Source of the DNA: Oscarella lobularis
Taxonomy: Eukaryota; Porifera; Homoscleromorpha; Homosclerophorida; Oscarellidae
Assembly (NCBI RefSeq): GCF_947507565.1
Contig: NC_089190.1
Location: 2,294,001-2,358,000 of the forward strand
Length of the DNA: 64,000 nt
Direction of reading: 5' to 3'
Positions within the stretch are counted from its first letter, which is position 1. Each line of letters opens with the position of its first letter. The position numbers were made by a program, and so were the translations under genes. Shown here one piece after another: positions 11,317 through 21,366 of this stretch. The notes below the pieces were generated by a model. That model searched no databases and had not been told where the DNA came from. It saw only the letters and a list, made by a program, of their open reading frames with translations.

Positions 11317-12339
11317 TCATTCATCTGCTCGAAATTGAATAGTTTTTCCAGCCTTGTAAGAGTCCTCACAGGTATTAGCAAGCCTGACAGCGACAATGGC
11401 ATCCTTCTTACTAAGCATCAATTGCTTCTTCCCAAGCATAACATCAACAAAATGATTCAATTCGTTGTCATAGGCTTGTCTGTAGCGCTGAGGAAAGGAA
11501 TGCTGAAACGAGCCAGAGCGTTCGCTGAGCGGCGAATAGTGACTGACAGTGTTATCCTTTGCATTGGACGCTATGAGCATTCCCTTATCCCCATGAACTT
11601 CCAAACGTTGATCATAACCGTAGCACGAATGACGACTCAAGTCGATTTGCGCTAGGGCGCCGCTCGGGAACTTCATCACTATGGCAACGGTGTCGACGTC
11701 ACCGAGGTCAGCGATATCCTGTTTGAAGGCGTGGGCTTGGGCTTGAACCGACGTGGGCGTTTCCCCGAGGATCCAGCAAACTAAATCGACGTCGTGAACG
11801 GCGCAATCGACGAACATGCCGCCCGAGTGACGAAGGTACTCGATCGACGGCAGCGGCGAGTCGCGGCTACACGTTTTAATCACGTGAACGCGTCCGACTT
11901 CGCCATTGCGCACGCGTTCGCGAACGTCGTCGAAGTTCGGGTCGAATCGGCGTTGGAAGGCGCAAAAGAGCGGTTTCGCCACGCGAGTCGCTTCGTCGTA
12001 GATTTCGGCGACCGATTCGAGCGATTTCGCGATTGGTTTCTCGCAAAAAACGCCCTTTCCCGCTTGCAATGCGGCGCGAACGATTTTCTCGTGCGTATGC
12101 GTGGGCGTGGCGACGACGACGAAGTGAACGGCGTTGTCATTCAATACTTCGTCCGTTCGACTGTGATCGACGGCTTTAGCCATCGTTATTCCTTCCGTTT
12201 CGAGTGCTTTGACGCTTCTCGCTATTTCCTCTTCCATTTCGACGACGTAGAGAAGATCGATTCGACGATTTCGTACGATGCCGTTGAAGTGAACCGCGCC
12301 CGCGCGGCCGAGTCCGAAAAGAACGACGCCTAGTCGCAT
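11317..12339 (-). CDS. Gfo/Idh/MocA family oxidoreductase, inositol 2-dehydrogenase-like, copy 2 (intronless)
   Basis: Tandem paralogue of the gene at 10045-11061, same length and strand. It starts MRLGVVLFGLGRAG and carries VVATPTHTHEKIVRAALQ, VFCEKPIAKS, AFQRRFDPNFDDVRERV, HDVDLVCWILGE and FPSGALAQIDLSRHSCYGYDQR. The two proteins are alike over their whole length, with long identical stretches (NRRIDLLYVVE, THTHEKIVRAAL, FCEKPIAKS), so the duplication is later than the origin of the family. All catalytic motifs are kept in both copies. Its plus-strand complement contains a long open frame (11794-12333), which is only a shadow. Intronless structure plus a bacterial-type family raises horizontal transfer as a possibility. 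Confidence 0.88.
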   Translation of the reverse strand: MRLGVVLFGLGRAGAVHFNGIVRNRRIDLLYVVEMEEEIARSVKALETEGITMAKAVDHSRTDEVLNDNAVHFVVVATPTHTHEKIVRAALQAGKGVFCEKPIAKSLESVAEIYDEATRVAKPLFCAFQRRFDPNFDDVRERVRNGEVGRVHVIKTCSRDSPLPSIEYLRHSGGMFVDCAVHDVDLVCWILGETPTSVQAQAHAFKQDIADLGDVDTVAIVMKFPSGALAQIDLSRHSCYGYDQRLEVHGDKGMLIASNAKDNTVSHYSPLSERSGSFQHSFPQRYRQAYDNELNHFVDVMLGKKQLMLSKKDAIVAVRLANTCEDSYKAGKTIQFRADE

Positions 12340-12679
12340 CGCTGCTCTCTCACGTACGTACAGTAAGGAAATGAAGTAATGAACTTCTGGTTTCCCGTCA
12401 AACAGGTTTTCGTTTGCTACATTTACTACAGGTCCTACACACGTAGCATTGCCCGTAGCATTGGTAGTGTGGGTTTATTGTTACGACAGTCGTGAGTAGA
12501 TGAACTTTTTCGCTTTCGAACTCTTACTTTTTCAAATGCTTATTGCTCGCGATCAAAAAAATTAGGCTGGCGACTACATAGCACCAGATCATAGAGGGCT
12601 TGCCGACGGGCTCATAGAAGTGAATTTTTCGGACTGACGTAACAATTTGGAGGAACGTGCGCTAGACCAGAAGCCGAAA
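12340..12679. promoter_or_regulatory. divergent promoter region between the oxidoreductase and the PhyH-family gene
   Basis: 340 bases between two divergent start codons. No conserved coding frame is visible. It must serve as promoter for both directions. Confidence 0.45.
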
Positions 12680-14172
12680 ATGAGTAGACGCCTTTTCGGC
12701 GCCTGTTTGCGAGCTCTGAAGCCTCGCTTTGCGCGATCCAAAGTGACAGTCCACGACCTTGAAGTACGTACGTCGATACGGAGCCAAAATAGCCTCGTAG
12801 TTCTTGGCAAAAGGTCGATGCCGCTGCTCTCGACGTAAAAGCGGCCGGCGAAATTTATCGCGAGCACGGATGCCTCGTCGTGCGCGGGCTCAATTTAAAA
12901 TACGTCAAGTCGATCGTCGAAGCGGTCGAATATCAAGCCAAACAATCGGTTCAGCTTCTCGATAGAAAGAAAGCAATTCCCGTATAAATAGAACGCAGGG
13001 TTTTATCGCGACAGGCTCTCCATTGTATCTTATAGGAGGGTTGGATGACTGATGACGGAACTTTATTTATTCCAGCTCCAGATGGATATTCAAGAAAAGA
13101 GCAGATGTACAGTACATATATGATTTATACATAAATCCTATATTATTATTTAATAATTAAAATTTCAGTATGGTCCTTGGGACTGATTATTATACGTGTG
13201 CAAACTTGCTGGCTGCCAGTATGGATGACAAATGCTTAGGTAAGGATGTTTTGAGAGACATTTACCTACTAAATACTTTATATTAGATATCTGTCAAGAG
13301 ATACTTGGTCCAAGTATTGAACTGTTTGGCAAAGGACAGGTGAATTGATTAAAATGATGCAATTATTTTATTGAACATTCTCTTGCTTCTTTTTTTTTTA
13401 TAGATTGTGTACAAGGAACCAATGGGAGGGCATGCCAAATTTATGCATCAAGTGAGGCAATTCAACAGATTTTGATTCATTCTTATCTTTGTACACTAGG
13501 ATTCAGCATACTTTGAGTTTGCAAAGGGGGGTCCAGTTGGAACATTGAACTATTGCATTGACACAAACTTGACTCTGAACAACGGTACTGGATCCTTTTG
13601 AGAAAAAAGTCACTTTTTTCTATTTTAGGTCCTCTTTACGTGGCACCTGGGAGTCACAAAGATGGTCACATTGAGCACATTGATACTCATTCCCATCTTG
13701 CTCTGGAAGTGAATTAAATTAATAGTCAATTAATTTTAATATACGTGTACTTTTTTTAGAATTGGCCTTTTGAAAAGGCTATTCCTGTTGAAGGAAAGGC
13801 TGGGGATACAATTTTCTTTCACATTCATACAATACACGGGTCAAAGAACAACTTGTCTTCGAAGCCGAGACCTGTTTTTATAAATCGGTGGGATAAATGA
13901 TCTCTAATTACACGTTTCTTATCATAGAAAATTTTTTAGATATTTGGCCAGCAATGACTACGTCATTTTTCAAGCAACAACAGTGGAAAATCGAAAAGAA
14001 GCAGAGGAAAGGATTTTGAAAGAGGGACATCCAAAAGTGAAGAACAGGTCACAAGCCTTCTTAACTTAATAAAAAAATGACGTAATCTGAATTTTTTTGA
14101 AGGGGTTACATGGTGCGAGGTTGGAGACAATACGAAGGAAAGGCTTGGGATTTCGGAAAAGTATTTCACTAA
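12680..14172 (+). CDS. phytanoyl-CoA dioxygenase (PhyH) family protein (spliced)
   Basis: Fe(II)/2-oxoglutarate-dependent oxygenase fold. The first exon (ATG 12680) encodes a basic N-terminus MSRRLFGACLRALKPRFARS, which could be a mitochondrial presequence. The core includes EIYREHGCLVVRGLN, EGWMTDDGTLFIPAPDG, the metal-binding HxD in KFMHQDSAYFEF, GPLYVAPGSHKDGHIEHI, the distal metal His in IFFHIHTIHGSKNN, and the 2-oxoglutarate-binding Arg in PRPVFINRYLASND. The C-terminus reads RGYMVRGWRQYEGKAWDF. At least nine introns. It is not the PHYHD1 subtype: the segment after HxD matches general PhyH proteins, many of them microbial. The substrate is unknown. Confidence 0.85.
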
Positions 14173-14259
14173 CTTTGTGTTCGTATTTTTGTAACGACAT
14201 TTTTTTGTGTTACGTTCTACGGGACTCGCAGTTACGCAGTTGCGCATTTTCGCGTAAAC

Positions 14260-15431
14260 ATGGGTTGCGACGGAGGAACGATTCCCACGCGCGACGAGCT
14301 CGTCAAACTCAAGAAAAAACCCGAACAGGTACTTTTCGGATCATTGGCGAATCGATATTCGTCGCAGAAGCATCGTTCGGGGGATTTAGGTCGGTCGCGA
14401 CGTCGAATTACGAGCGCGCTGGGCTTATTGCGCTTTAACGCAACAAGAATTGAAGTCTCCGATAGTCGCTTGCGAACTGGGAAGGTGAGATCGAGCAGAA
14501 AGCGGGAGAAAAACGTTGTCGCGACCACGCCCCCACATAGACTTTATAACAAAGAGTCGGTTATAAAGCACCTATTGAACAAGGGCGGCGCCCAGTCGGA
14601 CTTCGCGTCGCACATTCGCAATCTGAAAGACGTCTGCGAATTGAAATTGACGAAGAATTCGTCCTACGATCGTTCGTGCTTGGGAAAAGCTGATACATAT
14701 GTTGATACACAGGCAGCCGAGTACATGTGTCCTATTTCCGGGTTGGAAATGAATGGACGACACAAGTGTGTTGGGTTAGAATTAATTATTAATTTAATGT
14801 GATTTTTAATTTTATAGATTTTTGTTCTTGTGGAAAAATGGGTACGTTTGTGCCGAGCGTTCGATGAAGGAGGTCCCGGATGCCGTGAAGAGTGAGGTGA
14901 GAGACGTTTAATTATTTTATTAATATAATCAAGTAAATTTTATTAGTGGGGTCAAGATTATGACGCGGATGATGTTATCATATTGAATGGGACGAGGGAC
15001 GAAGAGGATGAGATGAGAGATAGGATGGAAAAGAGAAGGGCCAAAGCAAAGAAAGAAAAGGTTAAAATCAATAGAAGAAATATATCATAATTAGAATTTT
15101 TTCATAGAAAGGGGGAAAGAAGAGAGAAATTGCATCGAGTGCTGTTTTGAATGGAAAAGTCTCGTCTTCATCTCTTCCGCCTCCTTCTAAAGTGAAAAAG
15201 GAGAAAGAAATTGAAAAGGGGAAGGAGCCGTTGAAGAGATCAGAAATCGCAGCTGGGGTGATGGCCGAAGCTAAGGCGGCCATCAAGCAAGGGTCTTCCT
15301 TTAAAAGCGTTGCTGAGAATCCAAAAGCAAGTAAGACGTACAAGTCTTTGTTTGCATCCAGTGCCAAGCCAAGAGATAAGGAAAAAGTTTCCAATTGGAT
15401 TACTTATAATCCCTATCATTATTCGTCATAG
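14260..15431 (+). CDS. RTF2: replication termination factor 2 homologue (spliced)
   Basis: Rtf2 family nuclear protein, in other species linked to stalled-fork control. It starts with the family signature MGCDGGTIPTRDELVKLKKKPEQ. The following exon gives TQQELKSPIVACELG, then LYNKESVIKHLLNK, SHIRNLKDVCELKL, EYMCPISGLEMNGRH, and DDVIILNGTRDEEDEM. The C-terminus is Lys-rich and ends in the conserved TYKSLFASS ... NWITYNPYHYSS block. In vertebrate RTF2 the segment after NGRH contains several Cys forming the second half of a variant RING. Here it reads KFLFLWKNGYVCAERSMKEV followed by SEWGQDYDADD, so most of those Cys are absent. Overall length is close to the family norm. Confidence 0.92.
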
Positions 15432-15531
15432 AGTACACACAGTAGAGGGATGGAACCGAATAACATTATGTAATCTGCCACGTGATACTTTAGAAATAGA
15501 CATTATGTAATCTGCCATGTGACTGTCCAAA

Positions 15532-18500
15532 ATGGCGGCTAACATGTCTCCACAGAATCTACGCAAGAACAAAGTGCCGGAGCTACGCGCTCTTCTCACA
15601 AAGCACAACCTTTCAACTGCAGGTAATTGGAGCACTGAATGAACGCGTGGGGCTCCTTTCAAGGGAATTCTTCGCGTGCAGGTCGAAAAGAAGAGCTCGT
15701 TCAACGACTCGCCGACTTCTTCGATAAAGAACAGGTACGAATATTGCAATTGAGTAGCAGAGGACGACAAATGAACGCTCGTTCAAGACTCAAACAGACG
15801 GCACGACTTCTTCGACGCATCAAAAGGAAAAAACGACAGAAACAGGTAAATAAGAATCATTTTTTATATAAAGGAGAGGCTTAGAGAGGGTTTGGTATCA
15901 AGTAGAAAGCGGCCCCCCAGAGAGGGAACCCGATTTCGCTTCGGATTCCGGAGTTGGAAGCGGAGATCAGAAACAAGCCGGAAGTGGAGATGCCGCTCCT
16001 ATGGAGACGGAAACGAGCGCGAAAGGAGTCAAAACGAAGAAAAAGAAAAAGAAGAGAAGGAGAGCGGCGGCTGTTCAATTCAATCGGGAGGAGAATGAAA
16101 ATGAAAAGCCTGATGACGTTGAAATAGAGTGAGACACAGTGTAGCACCTCCATAATTATTATTGATTATTGATTTAGGTATGTTTCTGAGCCGGCGGCGT
16201 TTGATGAATCAAATCCAATCTATGCTGATTTTAGCAAAATTTTTGAAGCGTTTAAAGTAGAATAAAAATTGGTCTCTTTTTCTTGATTTTGAGAAGGATT
16301 TTGATTAGATTCGGGATCCGGCTGTTGAACCTGTAGAACAGGAGGAAACAAAACGAGCTCGCGTAATAATAAATAATAATAATTTTATAGGGCATTGATT
16401 CTGATAATATCAATATTTTTTAGGAGATTAAAGCTGAGAAGAGTGATTCGTCAGATGATGATGAAGGCTTTGTACGTGATAATCGATATTGATGATGGAT
16501 CCACGAGTGTTCTCTCTAGAACGATCAGAAGAAACCGGATGGAGAACAGAAGTTGTCCAAAAAGAAAATGAAAAAAATGATGAGAATGGGAATAGCCGAT
16601 TTAAAACAAGTAAAAAATAAATACCCGTCAATTAATAATGAATACATTTCTTAATCTAAAGAAAGTGGTGCGTCCTGATTTGGTGGAAATGCATGACGTC
16701 ACCGCAAAAGATCCCGTTTTGCTACTCGATTTGAAAGTAAGATTCTATACATGTGTAGGGAATTTGTAGCAGTTTTTTTCTTTAGTCGACTCGCAACACT
16801 GTTCCCGTTCCAAGACACTGGTGCTTCAAGAGAAAATATTTAGCTGTAAGATCAATAATAATTAATAATCTCTTGAGATCATTTTGGATTTTTAAAAATG
16901 TTATAGGGTAAGAGAGGATTTGTGAAGCAGGCTTTTGAACTTCCGGATTTTATCAAGGTATGGGGGCGAAAACGTCTTCCGTTAATTTGTATGGGATACT
17001 TTGTTGCAGAAAACTGGTATTGTGGAAATGCGTGAAGCGTTGCAGGAAAAAGTAATAAAAACGAATTTGAATTTGAATTCTTATTGGATTCCGTTTAGGA
17101 GAGTCAAAAGTCTTTGAAGGCCAAAACGCGAGAACGCGTACAAGAGCATGAAATCAATTAGAAAAACGTTATTTTTAATGATGCAATAGGTTCGTCCGAA
17201 AATGGGAAGAATGAATGTTGACTATCAAAAACTCCACGACGCCTTTTTCAGGTCTTTTAGAACAGAAACGCAATTTTGATTTGTTTAATTAATGAATATT
17301 TTAGATGGCAAACGAAACCTCTTATGACCATCCATGGGGATTTGTACTATGAGGTACAGTAGTACTGTATCCGGGTTGGGATCTATGCAACTTTGTCTTC
17401 TAGGGCAAAGAATTCGAGACTCGGCTGAAGGAAAAGAAGCCCGGAGACTTATCAGACGATCTCAAAACCTCATTGGGAATGCCAGTGGGACCAGTAAGAC
17501 AATCAATAAATAAATCAATAAAATAACGATTTATTTTATATAGGGTTCAGAGAGAATTCCTCCTCCTTGGCTCATCGCCATGCAGCGTTACGGTCCCCCA
17601 CCTTCCTATCCGAACCTACGCATCCCTGGCCTAAACGCTCCCGTCCCTGACGTAGATTTTATAAGAGTATTTATATGAGGGCAGCATCCAGATGTTTTTA
17701 CGCAGGGCTGCTCATTCGGATATCATCCTGGCGGCTGGGGAAAACCTCCTGTGGACGAACAAGGTCGTCCGTTGTATGGAGACGTGTTTGGAACGGATGC
17801 AGATCCTGCTTCGGTAAGAGTGAGTTCCCCTAAAGAGGTGCCATCTAAACCGACTCGAAAACTTAGCACTTTCACTTCCTAGAGGGTGTTCTTTTTATCC
17901 AAACTTAGACAGGGCCGATTTGAACTGTTATGTCGGTGTTTAGGGTCAATTGAATGACGAAGTCGTCGACAAAACGCTTTGGGGCGAACTCGAATCGGAA
18001 TCGGAGGAAGAAATGGGCGAATCAGACGAAGCGAGTTTCAAAAAAAATATAGTGCGATTGGTTATTTATTTATTGAATTCCTAGGAGGATTCGGACGAGG
18101 GTGGCGATGAGGAGGGCGCTTCAGCGGGCGCAGCGCCCGATGAGAGTGGGATTGTTACGCCGGCTGAGGGTCTTACGACTCCCAGTGGAATGACTTCGAT
18201 TCCCGGTGGACTTGAGACCCCTGAAATGATCGAATTACGGTAAAAACGAGATCCTTGTTCGTGAGGGGGCTCGAAGATGATTTATAGAAAGCGGAAGACC
18301 ATCGAGGAAGCGATGGAACAAAGGTAATTGATTTTTTCTTGTTGGATTATCGAAGAGAGGGTTCTTCTAGTGGAGAGGCCCCCGCCTTGTTCACTGTTCT
18401 TCCCGAGAAGAAATCTAGCGTGGGCGGGGGAGCGATGATGGGCTCATCGCACGTTTACGACGTCGGAAAAAAGGTAGGAGATCGAGAGAATAGGTGGGGC

Positions 18501-18873
18501 TCCGCGTTGGGGAACTCGGTGTCGTAAGGGAGCGGACGGAATCGAAGTTTCGCTCGATCCCACTGAACTAGACATGGACCAGGCGGCCATGACGGCGAAG
18601 TGAGTAAACAAAGCGTACGTGACGATGATACCGACACGGTGGTGCTATAGATACGAGCGGCAAATGAAGGAGAAGGATAAGGACAAGGAAGATTTGAGCG
18701 ATATGGTCGCCGAGCACACGGCGCGACAAAACGTAAGAGTCGAGATTTTTTTCGCGCGCGCCGCGCGACGCGACCCTCCCTCCATGCGTGCGTTCGCGTA
18801 GAAAAAACGTAAGAGAGCGGCGGAAGAGTCGAGCAAGTCGACGAGCAAAAAACATCGCGAGTTCAAGTTCTAA
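15532..18873 (+). CDS. SF3B2: splicing factor 3B subunit 2 (SAP145) (spliced)
   Basis: Subunit of the U2 snRNP SF3b complex that contacts pre-mRNA near the branch point and binds SF3B4. The N-terminal SAP domain is seen (NLRKNKVPELRALLTKH, GRKEELVQRLADFF). Next comes a charged Lys/Glu region. The DUF382 core includes VVRPDLVEMHDVTAKDP, VPVPRHWCFKRKYLAGKRGF and FELPDFIKKTGI. The PSP domain shows RWQTKPLMTIHGDLYYEGKEFE and DLSDDLKTSLGMPVG. The proline-rich segment PPPWLIAMQRYGPPPSYPNL is followed by GWGKPPVDEQGRPLYGDVFG. The tail is acidic and ends in a basic KKHREFKF. At least 20 small introns. The start codon lies in a CCAAAATGGCGGC (YY1-like) context. Confidence 0.96.
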
Positions 18874-18992
18874 GAGAGTTTGCGTTCGTGCGCGGAGGTA
18901 GTGTTATTGTTTTGCAGGAACAGCGTTGAATTCTTGCGCGTAAACGAGAAAACACAGGACGATGAGACAAGGCAAATGATTGGCACCTATAA

Positions 18993-19274
18993 TTAGGCTA
19001 GAAAAGAGAAGCGAGACTTAGGTGGGGGAGGGTGTTCCAGTGGCGGCGGTTCGGCAGACAAATCTTCGTCCTTTTCGTCGTCTGCCGTCGCCGTCACAGT
19101 TGGTTTCTCGCCTCGTCTAAACGAACGAGGCTGCATCGATTTGCCATGTCCCAGTTTCGCTCGCGATTCGCTCGCAACGCGTAGACGCAATTCGATAACG
19201 AGTTCACGCTCGAGAGCGTCGGGGGTAGCGACCGTTAGCACCCTTTGGTGGGCATCTAGGACATCTGGCGTCAT
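18993..19274 (-). CDS. hypothetical small protein, open frame between SF3B2 and FoxQ2
   Basis: An open frame of at least 93 codons from ATG 19274 (MTPDVLDAHQRVLTV) to a stop at 18993. The frame stays open upstream to about 19340 (VKWVGSLTRPSARSLVDGK), where a TTGTTAG acceptor would allow an upstream exon. The middle is helical and charged (DALERELVIELRLRVASESRAK); the C-terminus is acidic, then Pro-rich (EPPPLEHPPPPKSRFSFLA). I do not recognise the family. It fills the gap between two real genes and would be divergent from FoxQ2, but it could be a chance frame. Confidence 0.35.
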   Translation of the reverse strand: MTPDVLDAHQRVLTVATPDALERELVIELRLRVASESRAKLGHGKSMQPRSFRRGEKPTVTATADDEKDEDLSAEPPPLEHPPPPKSRFSFLA

Positions 19275-19412
19275 TTTCCCGTCGACCAATGATCGAGCGC
19301 TCGGACGCGTCAAACTTCCCACCCACTTGACCGCTAACAAGCGAAACGCGACAGAATTAGGTGGACTCGATCAAACGATCCATTGCAAGCCTCACGTTGG
19401 ACCTATACACTC

Positions 19413-20264
19413 ATGCAGCACGACGCTAGCGATCCCATATCCATCCCCAGTCCTTCCGCTTCGGATTGCGGTCCCGGCGGTCTTCCCGTCGACGATTACG
19501 ACGCCGATTGCTCGCCTTCGCCGCCCAAGGACGTCGAAAATAAGGAAGCCGAAGTCGAAGCCGACGTTGCGGAGGCGGAAAGTCGAGCGGCGACCGTCTC
19601 GAGGAAAAGAGACGTGAAGAACGGTCAGTCGTACATTGCGATGATTGCAAAGGCTATATTAGCATCGCCCGAGAAAAAGCTGAGCCTTCACGGCATCTAT
19701 GAGTATGTTGCCATAAATTACGCTCAGTATAAAAACAAAGTGGGCTGGCGAAACAGTGTCCGTCACAATCTCTCACTCAACGAATGCTTCATCAAGGCGG
19801 GCCGGTGCGAGAGTGGCAAGGGCAACTATTGGGCCATACATCCGGCTAATTTCGACGATTTCGCACGAGGCGACTTTCGTCGTCGCCACGCGAGAAATCG
19901 CGTGCGAAAAAGTCGATTTCAGTTGCCCCGAGTGGGGCCCCCACCGCCGTCGGCGATCGCCGCCGCCGCCGCCGCTGCGGCTGCCGCCGGAACTCACGGT
20001 TTAGCGTATTCGTATCCGCCCCCTGGCGGATGTTGGGTGTATTCGTTTCCTTCGTCGCTCGTTTCGCCCATCAGTCCCGTGCCCATGTATGCCGGGGCTC
20101 TGCCTCTCTTACCTTGTCCGCCCTCGCCCGCTGCTCTATTGCCGCCGTCGACGAATCATTCGAATGGAGAACAGCACAATGGGAAGTTTACCGGAGCTGG
20201 ATCGCCTATGGAACAGGCTAATCCTCAGAAGAAAACGTTTTCGATATCTAATTTGATTCACTAG
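19413..20264 (+). CDS. FOXQ2: forkhead transcription factor, FoxQ2 class (intronless)
   Basis: Nuclear DNA-binding regulator; in cnidarians and many bilaterians FoxQ2 patterns the aboral or anterior pole. 283 residues from ATG 19413. An acidic N-terminus (residues 1-65) is followed by the forkhead domain (about 66-165): SYIAMIAKAILASPEKKLSL, IYEYV, the recognition helix GWRNSVRHNLSLNECFIKAG, then GKGNYWAIHPANFDDFARGD and FRRRHARNRVRK. The ANFDDFARGDFRRR wing is typical of FoxQ2. A poly-Ala/Pro linker follows, and the last residues, TFSISNLIH, form an EH1-like (Groucho-binding) motif. The usual KPPYSY at the domain entry is KNGQSY here. No introns. Confidence 0.88.
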   Translation: MQHDASDPISIPSPSASDCGPGGLPVDDYDADCSPSPPKDVENKEAEVEADVAEAESRAATVSRKRDVKNGQSYIAMIAKAILASPEKKLSLHGIYEYVAINYAQYKNKVGWRNSVRHNLSLNECFIKAGRCESGKGNYWAIHPANFDDFARGDFRRRHARNRVRKSRFQLPRVGPPPPSAIAAAAAAAAAAGTHGLAYSYPPPGGCWVYSFPSSLVSPISPVPMYAGALPLLPCPPSPAALLPPSTNHSNGEQHNGKFTGAGSPMEQANPQKKTFSISNLIH

Positions 20265-21366
20265 AGAGACCGAACTCGAAACACGTGGCCGTTATTTTTG
20301 ACGAATCAGTAATTGTGTTAGCACCTGTATTGCAAGATATAATTTATGCAGAATACGGAGCACGTGATTGTCGTCCATCTACAGCACCGTCAGTGACTGC
20401 GACGAGTCTGTCGTGAAGGCGTCACGAGGTAAAACGGCGCGCAGATTTAAGAGTAACGTGCTGTTTAAAGTACTTTAGCCAATCGGAGTGAAAAGCTGGA
20501 TGTCGATCGACGCAATGGCAATACATGACGGACCGGCTGCCAGAACAAATCCCGCTGCAAATCCCTCGCTGATTCCGATTGCTGGCACTGGCGGAAGTTC
20601 GTGGACTTTCCGGCCGCGGGCCGTGGCATCATGCGGTGAGCAAGCCAAGGTGGGAGGTACAGCTAGTACAGTAGCAGAAATGTTTATGGCGCTATCACTG
20701 ACGTTCTTCTTACCTATCTGCCTTCCACAGCTACTAGTGCTTTCTTTCAGTTACGCTTGCGGCTTGGAAAGTTTCCAAACAGCTGCACGCCTGGCATTGT
20801 GTAGGACGGTTCAGTGGCATGCGCTAAAAGATGAGTCGGCCAGGTGCCAGCTAGCTAAGCTAGGGGTCCTCAATCCTCCCCCAACCCTCAAACTTGCGTC
20901 TCCGTATTGCTGCTTCTATTCTTGCTTTTTCTGTTGTCCGATTCCAACTCGCTGCTACAACGGATATCTTCTCTTTTCAGTGCAAAACTACCTGACTGAG
21001 ACAAGATTTTTACTGACCACGCCCTATAGCATTTTCTTTGGGAAACCTTGGCCTCCACATCCCCAACATGCCAGGACACACACCTGTGATAACAGATCTT
21101 TATCGAATTTTAAATCTTAGTAAAGCAACTCTTGTATGTAGGAACCATCGCGGTGATGTCAAGAAAATAATGCTCCGCTAACCGTCTGTTTACTTGATGA
21201 ATCCTGAACGGCCTCTCCTCGTGTTTCTATTTTTAAAATCAGAATCATCTGACTTCAGTTCTGGGAAGAAGGTTGTTGCGTGCGCAGGTGGGGGAGGTGA
21301 CCAGTATTGTGTACAAAAGCGCAGGCAGTTCTTACTTGTTTCTCATTTCTCTTGTTCTCTGTTAGT
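20265..21366. other. 1.1-kb gene-poor interval after FoxQ2
   Basis: The plus strand has an open frame of 210 codons (20488-21120) without recognisable motifs or clean composition, which I do not call. On the minus strand a short frame ending at TAA 20475-20477 reads ISEGFAAGFVLAAGPS and IASIDIQLFTPIG, protein-like but without further exons. E-boxes CACGTG lie near 20281 and 20361. Likely 3' UTR of FoxQ2 plus promoter and 5' UTR of the membrane protein at 21367. Confidence 0.4.

Noticed and set aside
11794-12333. Plus-strand open frame of 179 codons opposite the second oxidoreductase
   Set aside because: An antisense shadow of a well-supported intronless gene with biased codons; the peptide has no family features. 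The same holds for frames opposite copy 1 (10382-10972).
20488-21120. Plus-strand open frame of 210 codons
   Set aside because: No recognisable motif, uneven composition, no splice logic and no convincing start context. The length alone is not enough in this GC range.
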